Source: Pleionea litopenaei
GTDB lineage: Bacteria > Pseudomonadota > Gammaproteobacteria > Enterobacterales > Kangiellaceae
DNA length: 64,000 nucleotides
Direction: 5' to 3'
Assembly: GCF_031198435.1 (NCBI RefSeq)
Contig: NZ_CP133548.1
Coordinates: 2,452,001-2,516,000 of the forward strand
Every line of letters starts with the position of its first letter. Within the stretch, counting starts at the first letter, position 1. The notes beneath the pieces are model-generated. The model had not been told where the DNA came from and ran no database searches. It saw only the letters and a list, made by a program, of their open reading frames with translations. Positions 36,650-45,849 of the stretch are shown here, one piece after another. Made by a program: the position numbers and the translations under genes.

Positions 36650-37801
36650 TTAGCCGCGGATCCACTGCATTGGATTATGGGCTTTGCCTTGAAAGCGGAT
36701 TTCGAAGTATAAACCGGGTGAAGGTTGACCACCACTTTGACCAACCGTCGCAATCATTTCACCAGCTTCAACCCAGTCGCCCACTTCTTTGAACAACGAT
36801 TGATTGTTTCCGTACAAGCTCATGTAACCCTTGCCATGATCGATGATTACCAATAAGCCAAATCCGCGTAACCAGTCACTGAACACAACTCTACCGTGAA
36901 AAACCGCCGCGACTTCTTTGCCTTCTTGAGCGGCGATGCGAATGCCATTGCTGCGAATATCACGATTGATTCGCTCACCATAGTTGAGCGCCAAACGTCC
37001 TTTAAGGGGCCAAGTCAGTTTGCCTTTGTATTTTGCGAGCCCCTCAAGATCTTGCTGTTGAATAATCTCTCGCAGTGCTTGTTCCATACGGCGAATAATG
37101 GACTCTAATTCTTCTTCATTTTCGCGCAAACTGGCCAAACGTTTGTCTTGAGATGCAATACTCACCGCTAATGATCGCACTTCTTTTTCACGTTGTGATT
37201 TTAGTGACAGCAATCGCTGTTGTTCGCGTTCTTGTGATGCTTCAAGTACGGCAAGTTCCTTTAAACTGTTTTGAATATCTTGCTCGACTTGGCGCAGTTC
37301 GATGATGGTGTTGCCAAGTGCTTGAATGCTTTGTGACCGAGCTTGGTTCAAATACTCATAATAGGTTAGCATTCGACCTAGCTTCTCTGGCTGTTCTTGA
37401 TTGAGTAACAACTTTAAGTATTCTTGCCGTCCACTGGTATAAGCGCTTTTTAACTGTTGCGCTAACAACCGTTGATGATCGCCTTTGTCTTTTTGCAACT
37501 TAACTTCTTGTTGTTTATTGCGCTTGAGCTTGCTGTTTTCATTACCGATCTGCGCTCGAGTGGCGCGTAAAATTTTTGCCGCCGAATTAATTTTTTGCTC
37601 AGTCTGGCGCAAGGATTTTGCAGCACTGCCATATTCTTTACGTTGCGAAGAAAGGCGTCGTTGCACGTTCTTAATTTGTGACTTTACTTGCTCTAATTGT
37701 TGCTTAGTTTGCGCGCTTTTATCAGCGGAATTCAACGACACAGCCCCGAAGCAAAAGCTCAGAACCGTTAACCACAAAACTAAACAACGAATGCTTCTCA
37801 A
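36650..37801 (-). CDS. envC: Murein hydrolase activator EnvC
   Basis: Periplasmic activator of the division amidases AmiA/AmiB. Of 383 residues, the signal (LVLWLTVLSFCFGAVS) precedes long coiled coils (about 30-240, TKQQLEQVKSQIKNVQRRLS) and a C-terminal LytM domain (about 265-380). The LytM domain is degenerate: the zinc-ligand positions are NGIRIA and YFEIRF in place of the HxxxD and HxH of active M23 peptidases. That is what EnvC is known for. The start codon is TTG at 37801 with AGAGTGA upstream. It follows gpmI by 12 bases, the classic gpmI-envC pair. Confidence 0.95.
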   Translation of the reverse strand: MRSIRCLVLWLTVLSFCFGAVSLNSADKSAQTKQQLEQVKSQIKNVQRRLSSQRKEYGSAAKSLRQTEQKINSAAKILRATRAQIGNENSKLKRNKQQEVKLQKDKGDHQRLLAQQLKSAYTSGRQEYLKLLLNQEQPEKLGRMLTYYEYLNQARSQSIQALGNTIIELRQVEQDIQNSLKELAVLEASQEREQQRLLSLKSQREKEVRSLAVSIASQDKRLASLRENEEELESIIRRMEQALREIIQQQDLEGLAKYKGKLTWPLKGRLALNYGERINRDIRSNGIRIAAQEGKEVAAVFHGRVVFSDWLRGFGLLVIIDHGKGYMSLYGNNQSLFKEVGDWVEAGEMIATVGQSGGQPSPGLYFEIRFQGKAHNPMQWIRG

Positions 37802-37813
37802 AAGTTATTCACT

Positions 37814-39352
37814 CTAAGAATGGACACGCATAATTGGTCGCCCCGTCATTTCTTTCGGCACCTCTAATCCCATTAACGTAAGTAAAGTCGGCGCAACGTC
37901 AGCTAACACACCATCGTCAATCACGACCTCGGCAGGACGACCAAAGTAGATGAATGGAACTGGCCCACTGGTGTGTGCCGTATGTGCTTGCCCGGTCGTT
38001 TCATCCGCCATTTTCTCAGCGTTTCCATGATCCGCCGTTAATAATAATTCGCCTCCGACCTCTTCGAGTGCTGAAATTATTTTTCCTAAACATCGATCAA
38101 TCGCTTCGATGGCTTTTACTGTCGCATCAAACTTACCCGTATGTCCGACCATATCAGGGTTAGCAAAGTTACCGATGATCACTTGATACTCTTGCGATTT
38201 AATAGCACTGACCATTTCATCGGCCATCAAGGGCGCGTTCATCTCAGGTTGCAAGTCATAGGTTGCCACTTGCGGTGAAGGGATCAGCTTTCGCTCTTCA
38301 CCATCAAAGGGAGTTTCTACACCACCATTAAAGAAAAAGGTCACATGCGCATACTTTTCAGTTTCTGCAATCCGTAACTGCTTCATGCCAAGTGTCTGAA
38401 GGTACTCCCCCAAAACATTTTTATGACTGAGCGGCGGGTACGCCGTTGACGTTTGAATATCAGCGGCGTATTGAGTCAACATTACAAAATCATTCAGGGC
38501 AATTGTTCGTGGCCGCTCGAAACCATTAAACGATGGATCAACGAAGGCTCTGGTAATTTGACGGGCTCGATCGGCGCGATAGTTCATGAAAATAACGCTA
38601 TCACCGTCAGCTATCGTGACGGGTTCACCAATCACCGTCGGCTGAACAAACTCATCGTTTTCATCACGAGCGTAGGCCATTTGTAAGCCTTCTAGAGCGG
38701 TGGCTGCAGAGAACTCTGCTTCACCTTCAGTCATTAACCGATAGGCCTTTTCGACACGATCCCAACGCTGATCACGATCCATGGCGAAGTAGCGTCCTGA
38801 AAGCGATGCTATCTGGCCAATACCTAGCTCGGCTATCGCTTGCTCAGCGGCTTTAATTGACGCTTCTGCTGAACGCGGCGGCATATCTCGGCCATCGAGA
38901 AACGCATGCAAGTAAACCTTTTTTGCCCCTTTTAATTTTGCTAATTTTAAAGCAGCAAAAATGTGCTCTTCATGACTATGAACACCCCCAGGTGACAACA
39001 AACCCATAATATGAACGGCGTTATCGGTTGCGACCGCTTTCTCAATCGCACGCACGAGAGTGGCGTTATCGTAAAAGCTGCCATCCTCAATGGCTGCGGT
39101 GATACGTGTATAGTCTTGATAGACCACGCGACCGGCTCCCAAATTTAGGTGTCCAACCTCTGAATTGCCCATTTGCCCGCTTGGTAGCCCAACGTCTAGA
39201 CCCGACCCTGAAATCAAGGTGTGCGGACATTCTTGCCACAAGCGGTCAAAATTTGGTGTTTGCGCAGCCATAATGGCATTGTTTTTAGGATCTTCGCTGT
39301 ATCCCCATCCATCGAGAATAAGTAAGATCATTGGCTTGGGCTTAACATTCAT
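37814..39352 (-). CDS. gpmI: Phosphoglycerate mutase, 2,3-bisphosphoglycerate-independent
   Basis: Interconverts 3- and 2-phosphoglycerate in glycolysis using a Mn-dependent phosphatase/transferase mechanism; cytosolic. The 512 residues begin [20 protein letters not shown], with the metal-site aspartate at D14, and the phospho-accepting serine S64 in QMGNSEVGH. Other motifs are [11 protein letters not shown] and [12 protein letters not shown]. It forms the gpmI-envC-ctpA envelope cluster. Identification is secure. Confidence 0.98.
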   Translation of the reverse strand: MNVKPKPMILLILDGWGYSEDPKNNAIMAAQTPNFDRLWQECPHTLISGSGLDVGLPSGQMGNSEVGHLNLGAGRVVYQDYTRITAAIEDGSFYDNATLVRAIEKAVATDNAVHIMGLLSPGGVHSHEEHIFAALKLAKLKGAKKVYLHAFLDGRDMPPRSAEASIKAAEQAIAELGIGQIASLSGRYFAMDRDQRWDRVEKAYRLMTEGEAEFSAATALEGLQMAYARDENDEFVQPTVIGEPVTIADGDSVIFMNYRADRARQITRAFVDPSFNGFERPRTIALNDFVMLTQYAADIQTSTAYPPLSHKNVLGEYLQTLGMKQLRIAETEKYAHVTFFFNGGVETPFDGEERKLIPSPQVATYDLQPEMNAPLMADEMVSAIKSQEYQVIIGNFANPDMVGHTGKFDATVKAIEAIDRCLGKIISALEEVGGELLLTADHGNAEKMADETTGQAHTAHTSGPVPFIYFGRPAEVVIDDGVLADVAPTLLTLMGLEVPKEMTGRPIMRVHS

Positions 39353-39530
39353 TGATTTGTTAACGTTCCTAAATTGGGTTACTACCGATCGTCTGAGGGC
39401 GATTATACATTAACTGTGAACGAGTTCATCTGCCGAAGACTTAGATAGATGACGATTTAACCAAATAAACTCCTTTTGTCAAAATTCCCGCAGATTGCTT
39501 TGAGTCGCCTTTAGCAATCCGTTATGCTCT

Positions 39531-41177
39531 GTGTCTCGACCATCAATGGCTTGTCCTATAATTTTAACAATGCAATCTAAGCCTATTAACCGAAATAATC
39601 TGGCACTGTTCTCTAGCGGGTGGTTAGCCCTGTTTATTTTCAGTGCTGCCGCCGTGGTGCTGTTTGATTGGCAATTACAGTTGTTCGATGGCTTGTACCT
39701 GCGCTTTACTCATCATCTTGCACCTGAACTGCAGCAACAGTCACTGATCCCCATCTCTCACTATTTTGAACTATCGATACTGGGCACCGCCAGCGGATTA
39801 CTCTTTTTTATCTTCGGGTTACGCTTACGTCTGAGCTTAAGCCTGATTGTTTTGCTATTAACGGCCATCGCTTTAACCGGTACTTTTATTGCGTACTTCA
39901 GTCAAACTCAGCAATTGACACCTTTTTTTGAAACGACGATCGCCTGTTGCATCGGTTGGGCCTGTGGTCTGTTAGAGAGAGTACACCAGGCGCCGTTAAG
40001 ACAACTGATGATGCATAGCCAACGCTGGGGAGAAAAGGCTGTGCAATGGCACGTTAAAAACCAACAATGGCGAGAAGCTTTCGAGCTAGCACAACAACTT
40101 CGTCCTAATAACGAAGTTCTGGAGTTAAGCTATCAAATTGCGCAAAACTGCGAACAAAAACGCGACTTCAATCGGGCGAAAGATATTTATCTTTGGTTGA
40201 TTAAACGAAATCGTCATTTCAAAGACTGTCAACAACGGCTGCAACAACTGGAGTCGATTCGACCAACCAACCCAGGGCTTGGTGGTACCGTTGTTATGGA
40301 GCAGACATTGCTTATGCCCACGGAAGGTCTGCAACCGCCAACACTTGGCCGTTATCGAATTGAGAGTATTTTGGGCAAAGGCGCAATGGGCGTGGTTTAC
40401 CGCGGAATTGATCCGGCCATCAACCGTGAAGTGGCCATCAAAACCTTGGCTCTGTCTCAAGAAAACATAGATTCAGAACATCAGTTGGCGCGAGAAAGGT
40501 TCTTTAGAGAAGCTGAAACGGCAGGAAAATTAAATCATCCAAATATTGTCACGGTCTACGATGTCGGTGAAGAGCAAGACCTCGCATTTATCGCGATGGA
40601 TTTACTGACTGGAGTTCCGCTCGACAAGCACATCAAAAAAGACCAATTATTACCGGTTGTGCTGGTCTATCAATTAATGACTCAAATTGCCTCAGCTCTA
40701 GCCTATGCGCATAGCCAGGGTGTTGTGCACAGAGATATTAAGCCTGCTAATATTATCTATGACGATGATAAACACAAAGTGATCATTACTGATTTTGGAA
40801 TCGCTCACCTGGTCGATAAGAGTAAGACCCGAACAGGCGCGATACTCGGGAGTCCGTTTTATATGTCACCTGAGCAGGTTCAGGGCAAGCGCATCGATGG
40901 CCGCTCAGACATTTTTAGCATGGGCGTCACCTTCTATCAGCTGCTGACTGGCCAGTTACCTTTTAAAGGAGAGTCACTGGCCACTGTGGCACTCAATATA
41001 ACAACACAAAAGCATGAGCCAGTTCGCAAAATTAGAGCTGACTTACCGGCCAGTGCGAGTAGAATAATCAACAAAGCGTTACAAAAAGATCAAGACAAGC
41101 GCTATCAAAGTGTAGAAGAATTGCAGGATGCTTTGGTCAATGCGCTGAAACGTGACTTTAAAACCAACCCACTTTAA
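39531..41177 (+). CDS. Membrane-bound serine/threonine protein kinase
   Basis: Protein of 548 residues. The N-terminus (about 20-150) has four hydrophobic spans, for example ALFSSGWLALFIFSAAAVVL and LSILGTASGLLFFIFGL. A helical, TPR-like region covers about 165-245 (REAFELAQQLRPNNEVLELS). The kinase domain runs from about residue 275: glycine loop ILGKGAMGVVYRG, VAIKTL lysine, HRDIKPANIIYDDD with catalytic D402, DFG at 421-423 and SPEQVQGKRIDGRSD. All catalytic motifs are intact. The kinase follows the membrane part, the reverse of the common PknB order, so input may come from its membrane or TPR-like segments. The GTG start at 39531 lacks a clear SD; ATGs at 39546 and 39570 are alternatives. 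Confidence 0.9.
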   Translation: MSRPSMACPIILTMQSKPINRNNLALFSSGWLALFIFSAAAVVLFDWQLQLFDGLYLRFTHHLAPELQQQSLIPISHYFELSILGTASGLLFFIFGLRLRLSLSLIVLLLTAIALTGTFIAYFSQTQQLTPFFETTIACCIGWACGLLERVHQAPLRQLMMHSQRWGEKAVQWHVKNQQWREAFELAQQLRPNNEVLELSYQIAQNCEQKRDFNRAKDIYLWLIKRNRHFKDCQQRLQQLESIRPTNPGLGGTVVMEQTLLMPTEGLQPPTLGRYRIESILGKGAMGVVYRGIDPAINREVAIKTLALSQENIDSEHQLARERFFREAETAGKLNHPNIVTVYDVGEEQDLAFIAMDLLTGVPLDKHIKKDQLLPVVLVYQLMTQIASALAYAHSQGVVHRDIKPANIIYDDDKHKVIITDFGIAHLVDKSKTRTGAILGSPFYMSPEQVQGKRIDGRSDIFSMGVTFYQLLTGQLPFKGESLATVALNITTQKHEPVRKIRADLPASASRIINKALQKDQDKRYQSVEELQDALVNALKRDFKTNPL

Positions 41178-41199
41178 TAAAGGTGATCGAAAACACATT

Positions 41200-41961
41200 A
41201 TGACCCCCTTTACATGGAAGGTAACGGGCGTTTCCGATCAAGGTAAGAAACGCCCCAACAATGAGGACGCTATCGGTTGGCAAACAGACCGAGAGCGCGG
41301 TTGGCTGTGCGCAGTGATTGCCGATGGTATGGGAGGTCATGCTGCAGGCGAAGTAGCAAGCAGTATGGCGCGAACCAGGTTTCTCGATTTAATTGAGCAT
41401 TTATTTACTTCTTCGAATGGCGCTTACCCTAGCGAATTGACCACCAGAACGGCCTTAACTGAATACGTTTTGCAAGTTGATCAACAAATAAAAGCTCACG
41501 CAAAGTCACACCCTGAAGATGCTGGTCTTGGCACAACTCTCGTGGCGATTGTTTTATTTCAGGGACAATGTTGGATTGTCAATATTGGCGACTCTCGCTG
41601 TTACCGCCAACGAGGTGATGAGTTCAAGCAGTTAACTCGTGACGATACTTTGGTTCAGAGCTGGCTCGATAATGGGCAAATTAGTTACGAGAAAGCAGAA
41701 CAATCTCCCTACAAAAATGTCTTAACTCAAGCATTGGGCGCGAAAGAGGTACTTAACCCACAAATTCTAACCATCGACATACAGTCAGGTGATAAATTTT
41801 TGCTGTGCAGTGATGGCCTCAGTAACTGCATGACCGCAGCATTTATGAGCGATACGTTACAAAGTTACCCTCTCGAAGAGTCTACTCGACAATTACTTGA
41901 CGAAGCTCTCAGCGCGGGTGCGCCCGATAATGTATCCTTAATTGTAATTGCACAAGATTAA
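41200..41961 (+). CDS. PP2C-type serine/threonine protein phosphatase
   Basis: Metal-dependent phosphatase of about 253 residues, expected to reverse the preceding kinase. All PP2C signatures are visible: DQGKKRPNNEDA, VIADGMGGHAAGEVAS, LGTTLVAIV, NIGDSRCYR, LLCSDGLSN and APDNVSLIVI, so the two-metal site looks intact. The longest frame begins at 41152 inside the kinase, but the ATG at 41200 has AAAGGTGA upstream and a better N-terminus. Kinase stop to this start is 22 bases, so they are in one operon. It follows the STPK-PP2C-FHA order seen in PknB/PstP-like systems. Confidence 0.93.
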   Translation: MTPFTWKVTGVSDQGKKRPNNEDAIGWQTDRERGWLCAVIADGMGGHAAGEVASSMARTRFLDLIEHLFTSSNGAYPSELTTRTALTEYVLQVDQQIKAHAKSHPEDAGLGTTLVAIVLFQGQCWIVNIGDSRCYRQRGDEFKQLTRDDTLVQSWLDNGQISYEKAEQSPYKNVLTQALGAKEVLNPQILTIDIQSGDKFLLCSDGLSNCMTAAFMSDTLQSYPLEESTRQLLDEALSAGAPDNVSLIVIAQD

Positions 41962-41981
41962 CTTTATTCATTGGAGTCGTT

Positions 41982-42332
41982 ATGGCTTATTTAGGTTTAA
42001 TCATTGACGATGTGATCGTTAATAAATTTCCCCTCGACTCAGGCGTTCTCACTATTGGCCGATCACCTCAAAATGACGTTCCCATCGAAGACAACGCTGT
42101 AAGCAGTTTTCATGCACAAATTATTCGCGAAGAAGATCCTTATTTAGAGGGACAAGTTCAATATATGCTCGAAGACTTAAAAAGCACCAACGCAACTAAA
42201 GTCAACGGCCTCGCAATTGACCATCATAAGTTAATTAACGGAGATTTAATTCAAATTGGTTACAGTAGTTTTCGCTTTGTGGACAAATCGCAGGTGAACT
42301 TAGAGCGAACTGCGGTAATCGTAAATGACTAA
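41982..42332 (+). CDS. FHA-domain protein
   Basis: A 116-residue protein that is almost entirely one forkhead-associated domain, the phosphothreonine reader. Key residues: LTIGRSPQNDVPI with R, and NAVSSFHAQI with S and H, followed by DLKSTNATKVNG with N. It should bind a phosphoprotein made by the adjacent kinase. SD GGAG lies just before the ATG. It overlaps the next small gene by 8 bases and follows the phosphatase by 20 bases. Confidence 0.92.
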   Translation: MAYLGLIIDDVIVNKFPLDSGVLTIGRSPQNDVPIEDNAVSSFHAQIIREEDPYLEGQVQYMLEDLKSTNATKVNGLAIDHHKLINGDLIQIGYSSFRFVDKSQVNLERTAVIVND

Positions 42333-42561
42333 AAGCGATCACATTGAAATGTCACAATTCGCCATTTCAATTTTTCGTGACGATGGCAAACTGGATATTG
42401 AAGAGCTCGAAGTGTTAGTCAAGATAGCACTTCGAGACTCAACCATGAGTGAAGACGAAAAGCGAGTTTTACGGAGTATTTTAGATCGTCTTAATTTTGA
42501 CGATCTGAACCGAGAACTGATACTCAAAATAGAGCAGTTGGAACAGCGATTTGATTTTTAA
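42325..42561 (+). CDS. Small helical, TerB-like protein
   Basis: Not firmly recognised. A 78-residue protein, rich in charged helices (IEELEVLVKIALRDSTMSED and EKRVLRSILDRLNFDD). The RDDGKLDIEE stretch recalls TerB or half of an EF-hand-like loop, but the metal-ligand pattern is incomplete. It overlaps the FHA gene by 8 bases, so it is part of the kinase-phosphatase-FHA operon and may be its effector or a substrate. This is inference. Confidence 0.72.
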   Translation: MTKSDHIEMSQFAISIFRDDGKLDIEELEVLVKIALRDSTMSEDEKRVLRSILDRLNFDDLNRELILKIEQLEQRFDF

Positions 42562-42562
42562 A

Positions 42563-42595
42563 ACCCACTTTACACAAACAATTTATAAAGTGGGT
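42563..42595. terminator. Bidirectional hairpin between FHA operon and cysQ
   Basis: Perfect 10-bp stem (ACCCACTTTA at 42563-42572 pairing with 42586-42595) with a 13-base loop. On the minus strand it is followed by TTTTAAAAA, which fits termination of the cysQ end of the long unit. It could also close the plus-strand phospho-signalling operon, which ends two bases before. A T-run is weak on the plus side. Confidence 0.65.
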
Positions 42596-42606
42596 CTAAA
42601 TCCTAA

Positions 42607-43416
42607 TTAGCTTAATAGCTCACGCCAGTTTTCACTTGCATCGCCTAACACGTAGAAATGAGGATTTAATAAATCTTCTTTAGTATTGTAAAGGAACTCC
42701 GAGAAATCAGTTTTAATTAACTCTCCACCGGCTTCTTCTACAATAATTTGTGCCGCAGCAGTATCCCATTCAGAGGTTGGCGCTAAACGAGGATACAAAT
42801 CGGCTTGACCTTCTGCAACCAAACACATTTTTAACGAACTTCCACGACTTGCTAACTCAAAATGCGGCATCTTTTTGCAGAGCTCTTGAACTTTATCGAG
42901 CCCATGGCGACGACTAGCAACGATTGTGTAATGCTTTTCGTTATTAACTACAGGAACGGTACGGACTGAAATTTTTTCAGCGGCATCGGTTCCGACCTGT
43001 TTAAAAGCGCCATGATCTTTACTGGCAAAATAATAGGTATCTAAAACGGGCACATAGATTACGCCGAGAATAACTTTGTTGTTATGAACTAAAGCTATGT
43101 TCGTTGTGAATTCATCATTTCTTGCTATGAACTCTTTCGTTCCATCGAGAGGATCGACTAACCAAAAAGTATTCCATTGATTGCGCTGCTCAAAGGAGAT
43201 GCCTTTGCTCTCTTCCGATAACACCGGAATCTCTGGTGTTAAAGCTTTCAATCCATCAACAATGACATGATGGGACTTTAGATCGGCTTCCGTTAAGGGC
43301 GAGTTATCAGATTTAATTCGCGCTCCGAAGTCATCTGACTGATAGATTTCTAAGATAGCGTTTCCAGCCTTTTTCGAAATCTCTAAAACAGGTGCTAAGT
43401 ACTCTTGGTAATTCAT
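42607..43416 (-). CDS. cysQ: 3'(2'),5'-bisphosphate nucleotidase CysQ
   Basis: Hydrolyses PAP to AMP in sulfate assimilation and protects against PAP build-up. The 269 residues have the inositol-monophosphatase fold: DNSPLTEADLKSH, VDPLDGTKEF and SEWDTAAAQIIVEEAGG. Motifs for the metal site are intact. It is the last gene of the gsp-yrfG-nudE-cysQ block, 12 bases downstream of the nudE stop. Confidence 0.95.
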   Translation of the reverse strand: MNYQEYLAPVLEISKKAGNAILEIYQSDDFGARIKSDNSPLTEADLKSHHVIVDGLKALTPEIPVLSEESKGISFEQRNQWNTFWLVDPLDGTKEFIARNDEFTTNIALVHNNKVILGVIYVPVLDTYYFASKDHGAFKQVGTDAAEKISVRTVPVVNNEKHYTIVASRRHGLDKVQELCKKMPHFELASRGSSLKMCLVAEGQADLYPRLAPTSEWDTAAAQIIVEEAGGELIKTDFSEFLYNTKEDLLNPHFYVLGDASENWRELLS

Positions 43417-43428
43417 TCAAATATCCAT

Positions 43429-43977
43429 TTATTGATCATTTAATAGTCGTTCAACTAGTAGCAACGCTAAAATACTTCTTGCTTCAGTAAAATCTTCCCG
43501 ACTGATAAGTGCAGAAATCTCACTCATCGGCACAGGTATTACATCAATGGGTTCCGGCTCATCCCCTTCTAACTTTTCTGGATAAAGACCCCGAGCTAGA
43601 ACAATTGACATGCGATGACTTAAGTAGCCTGGCGCTAAAGAAATTTCTTTTATAACTTGCAAATCTCGCGCACCAAAGCCGACTTCTTCCTTTAGCTCTC
43701 GGTTAGCGGCATCCACGATTGATTCACCGGGTTCAACCAAGCCTTTGGGTAAAGCCAACTCATAGCGCTCTATGCCAGCCGCATACTCTCTAATCATTAA
43801 TACTTGATTGTCGTCCGTAATCGCAATGACCAAGACAGCTCCAGAACCACCAGCCTTAAGCCGCTCATATATACGTTTCTCGCCATTTGAAAACTCTAAG
43901 TGAAGCTCCTCCACTCGAAATATACGAGTACGAGCAACTTCTTTCGTTTGCAGAATTTTAGGCGGCTTTGGGGGCAT
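43429..43977 (-). CDS. nudE: ADP-sugar/ADP compound hydrolase NudE (Nudix)
   Basis: Nudix hydrolase of 182 residues, cleaving Ap3A, ADP-ribose and NADH in E. coli. The box is GLVEPGESIVDAANRELKEE followed by VGFG. The N-terminal ARTRIFRVEELHLEFSNGEK matches NudE. The start overlaps the yrfG stop by one base, so translation is coupled. cysQ follows, as in E. coli and Vibrio. Confidence 0.93.
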   Translation of the reverse strand: MPPKPPKILQTKEVARTRIFRVEELHLEFSNGEKRIYERLKAGGSGAVLVIAITDDNQVLMIREYAAGIERYELALPKGLVEPGESIVDAANRELKEEVGFGARDLQVIKEISLAPGYLSHRMSIVLARGLYPEKLEGDEPEPIDVIPVPMSEISALISREDFTEARSILALLLVERLLNDQ

Positions 43978-44627
43978 TAGCGAACAATCTCATCAAATGA
44001 CTCTAATGCGTGGTAGGGTAACATATTTCGCGCTTGTTGTTGGCTATCTGGCTGCGCAATACCAAATAAGTGACGAATACCGAATTCTCTAGCCGAGTTC
44101 AATACCGACAAGCTATCGTCAATAAACAATGTCGATTCACAATCAAAGCCGATCCTCTCCTGTAGAGCATGCCAAAATTGTTGGTGTTCTTTAGGAACAC
44201 CAAATTCATGGGATGAGATGAGATCGTCGAAATAATGATGAAAACTAGAACTTAACAGTTTGATTTCTAACGCTTTAGGATGAGCATTGGTCGCAAGGTA
44301 TACATCAATGGGTTGTTCTTTCAAAAAGTTCAAAAAATCGACAGCGCCCTCGCGAAACGCGACTCGGTCAGAAATTTCTGCTTTCAACGCAACTATGTCT
44401 AACCCTAATGCTTCGCTCCAATAATCAAGGCAATACCAGTTCAAGGTTCCTTGCAATTCGATAAACTGGGGTTTTAATTGAACCATCGCCTCATTAAAAC
44501 TCATTTCTTGCTTTACGGCATATGCCTGCGGTACGTAGTGAGACCAAAAGTAATTGTCGAACGACAAGTCCAAAATGGTGCCATCCATGTCTAACAGAAC
44601 CGTTTTAATTTCAGACCAATTAATCAT
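43977..44627 (-). CDS. yrfG: GMP/IMP nucleotidase YrfG (HAD superfamily)
   Basis: HAD phosphatase of 216 residues, 5'-nucleotidase toward GMP/IMP in E. coli. Motif I is VLLDMDGTILDLSFDNYFW, with motif III and IV regions FGVPKEHQQFW and FIDDSLSVLN. It follows gspN by 5 bases and is coupled to nudE by a one-base overlap. In E. coli, yrfG stands beside hslR-hslO; here the gsp operon is between them. Confidence 0.93.
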   Translation of the reverse strand: MINWSEIKTVLLDMDGTILDLSFDNYFWSHYVPQAYAVKQEMSFNEAMVQLKPQFIELQGTLNWYCLDYWSEALGLDIVALKAEISDRVAFREGAVDFLNFLKEQPIDVYLATNAHPKALEIKLLSSSFHHYFDDLISSHEFGVPKEHQQFWHALQERIGFDCESTLFIDDSLSVLNSAREFGIRHLFGIAQPDSQQQARNMLPYHALESFDEIVR

Positions 44628-44632
44628 AGAAT

Positions 44633-45379
44633 CTAACGTCTTAGTGGAAGCTCGGCTTGAAATACTCGTCGACCATCATCACCTTTCTTTAAAAACGCAA
44701 TGGTACTCTTTAGCTGCTCAGGAACATTTTCAGTCAGCGAAAAATCAACGTTAACAGTAGAAGGCCAATTAACGATCAATTGTCCTTTGAGATCAACTAA
44801 ATTCTTTGAAGGGAGAGCCAACAAGCGCGTTTGATTTGACTCTGTCTGCTCAGCCAAAAATGAAAAGTTACCTAGAGAAATCATGGGGCCCGCGATACTC
44901 GCTGCACTGTTATTCCAATTAATTTTTGCATCTAATGCGAGAGGCCCTTGCTCTTGACTAAAGGCTAGCTCATTTATTTCTGCCAATATATTTCCTTGCA
45001 ACTTCACATTACGCATGGGTAAAAACGCCTCAATGTGTTCCGCGTTCATTTTTACAAATAAGTCGTCAGCGTAAAGCGTGCCGTCGAATCCTGCTTTCCA
45101 AGAACCATCAATTTCAGCTCGAGAATCGTCAATAACAACACTACCGCCCACTTTACCAGTAAAAATATGGAAAGGATTAATTGACCACTCAACATTATTA
45201 ATACTTTGTCCGCGCAAAAATAAACTGGCGGCACTACCATTCCAAACGCTGCCTGAGACACCATTAGCTTTAAGCCCAACCGAGTTAGGAATAAAGCTCA
45301 ACGCGGTGCGCGCTGGAAGCGTTGAAATCACAAAAAAGATGAACAGTAAAAAATAAAATAAACGTAATTTAGTAAACAT
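44633..45379 (-). CDS. gspN: Type II secretion protein GspN
   Basis: Accessory component of the type II secretion system, 248 residues. It has a single N-terminal membrane helix (FYFLLFIFFVISTLPARTAL) and a beta-rich periplasmic domain containing SVWNGSAASLFLRGQSINNV and WSINPFHIFTGKVGG, the GspN pattern. Not present in all T2SS. The start is directly at the gspM stop, and yrfG follows by 5 bases. Confidence 0.9.
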   Translation of the reverse strand: MFTKLRLFYFLLFIFFVISTLPARTALSFIPNSVGLKANGVSGSVWNGSAASLFLRGQSINNVEWSINPFHIFTGKVGGSVVIDDSRAEIDGSWKAGFDGTLYADDLFVKMNAEHIEAFLPMRNVKLQGNILAEINELAFSQEQGPLALDAKINWNNSAASIAGPMISLGNFSFLAEQTESNQTRLLALPSKNLVDLKGQLIVNWPSTVNVDFSLTENVPEQLKSTIAFLKKGDDGRRVFQAELPLRR

Positions 45380-45849
45380 TAGTTTTCCGAAATAAGTCTA
45401 ACATTCGCTCTCACAATACCGGCATCACTGGTTTGGCTAATTGAAATATACGACGAGGTCACGCCGTATTCATTTTCCAATGTCGCTAGCCAACTGAGCA
45501 TTTTATCGAATGAGATTGAGTCGAACCAAACACTGATTTCGCCATCATTTTTTTCTTCAAAACGATCCAGCTTAAAGTTTGACTGACGGCTTGTATTGGT
45601 TACCAAGTTAGTTAATGAACTAAAACTTTTCTTACCTTGTCCAGCTTGCCCCTGTGGAGACTCGGCTTGCAAAATAACGACTGCTTTTTTATTGGCATCA
45701 ACTTCTTTTTGCAAGTCAGACACTGCCGCATTAATCGGCAGTATTAAACCGAAAACCAAAACCACTAAAGCAGCAATGGGTGCTGCAATTTGAATGACTT
45801 TTTTATCTCGCTCAGACAGCTGTCGATACCACTCGTTTAATGCGTTCAT
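45379..45849 (-). CDS. gspM: Type II secretion protein GspM
   Basis: Inner-membrane platform protein of 156 residues. Short cytoplasmic N-terminus (LNEWYRQLSERDKKVIQI), a transmembrane helix (APIAALVVLVFGLILPINAA), a coil and a small ferredoxin-like periplasmic domain. It partners GspL. The start overlaps the gspL stop by 4 bases (ATGA), and gspN begins at the same base where it ends. Confidence 0.93.
   Translation of the reverse strand: MNALNEWYRQLSERDKKVIQIAAPIAALVVLVFGLILPINAAVSDLQKEVDANKKAVVILQAESPQGQAGQGKKSFSSLTNLVTNTSRQSNFKLDRFEEKNDGEISVWFDSISFDKMLSWLATLENEYGVTSSYISISQTSDAGIVRANVRLISEN

Noticed and set aside
42325-42561. EF-hand calcium-binding protein
   Set aside because: The loop has D, G and E at only some positions (IFRDDGKLDIEE); the first ligands are missing, so a TerB-like helix protein is a better description.
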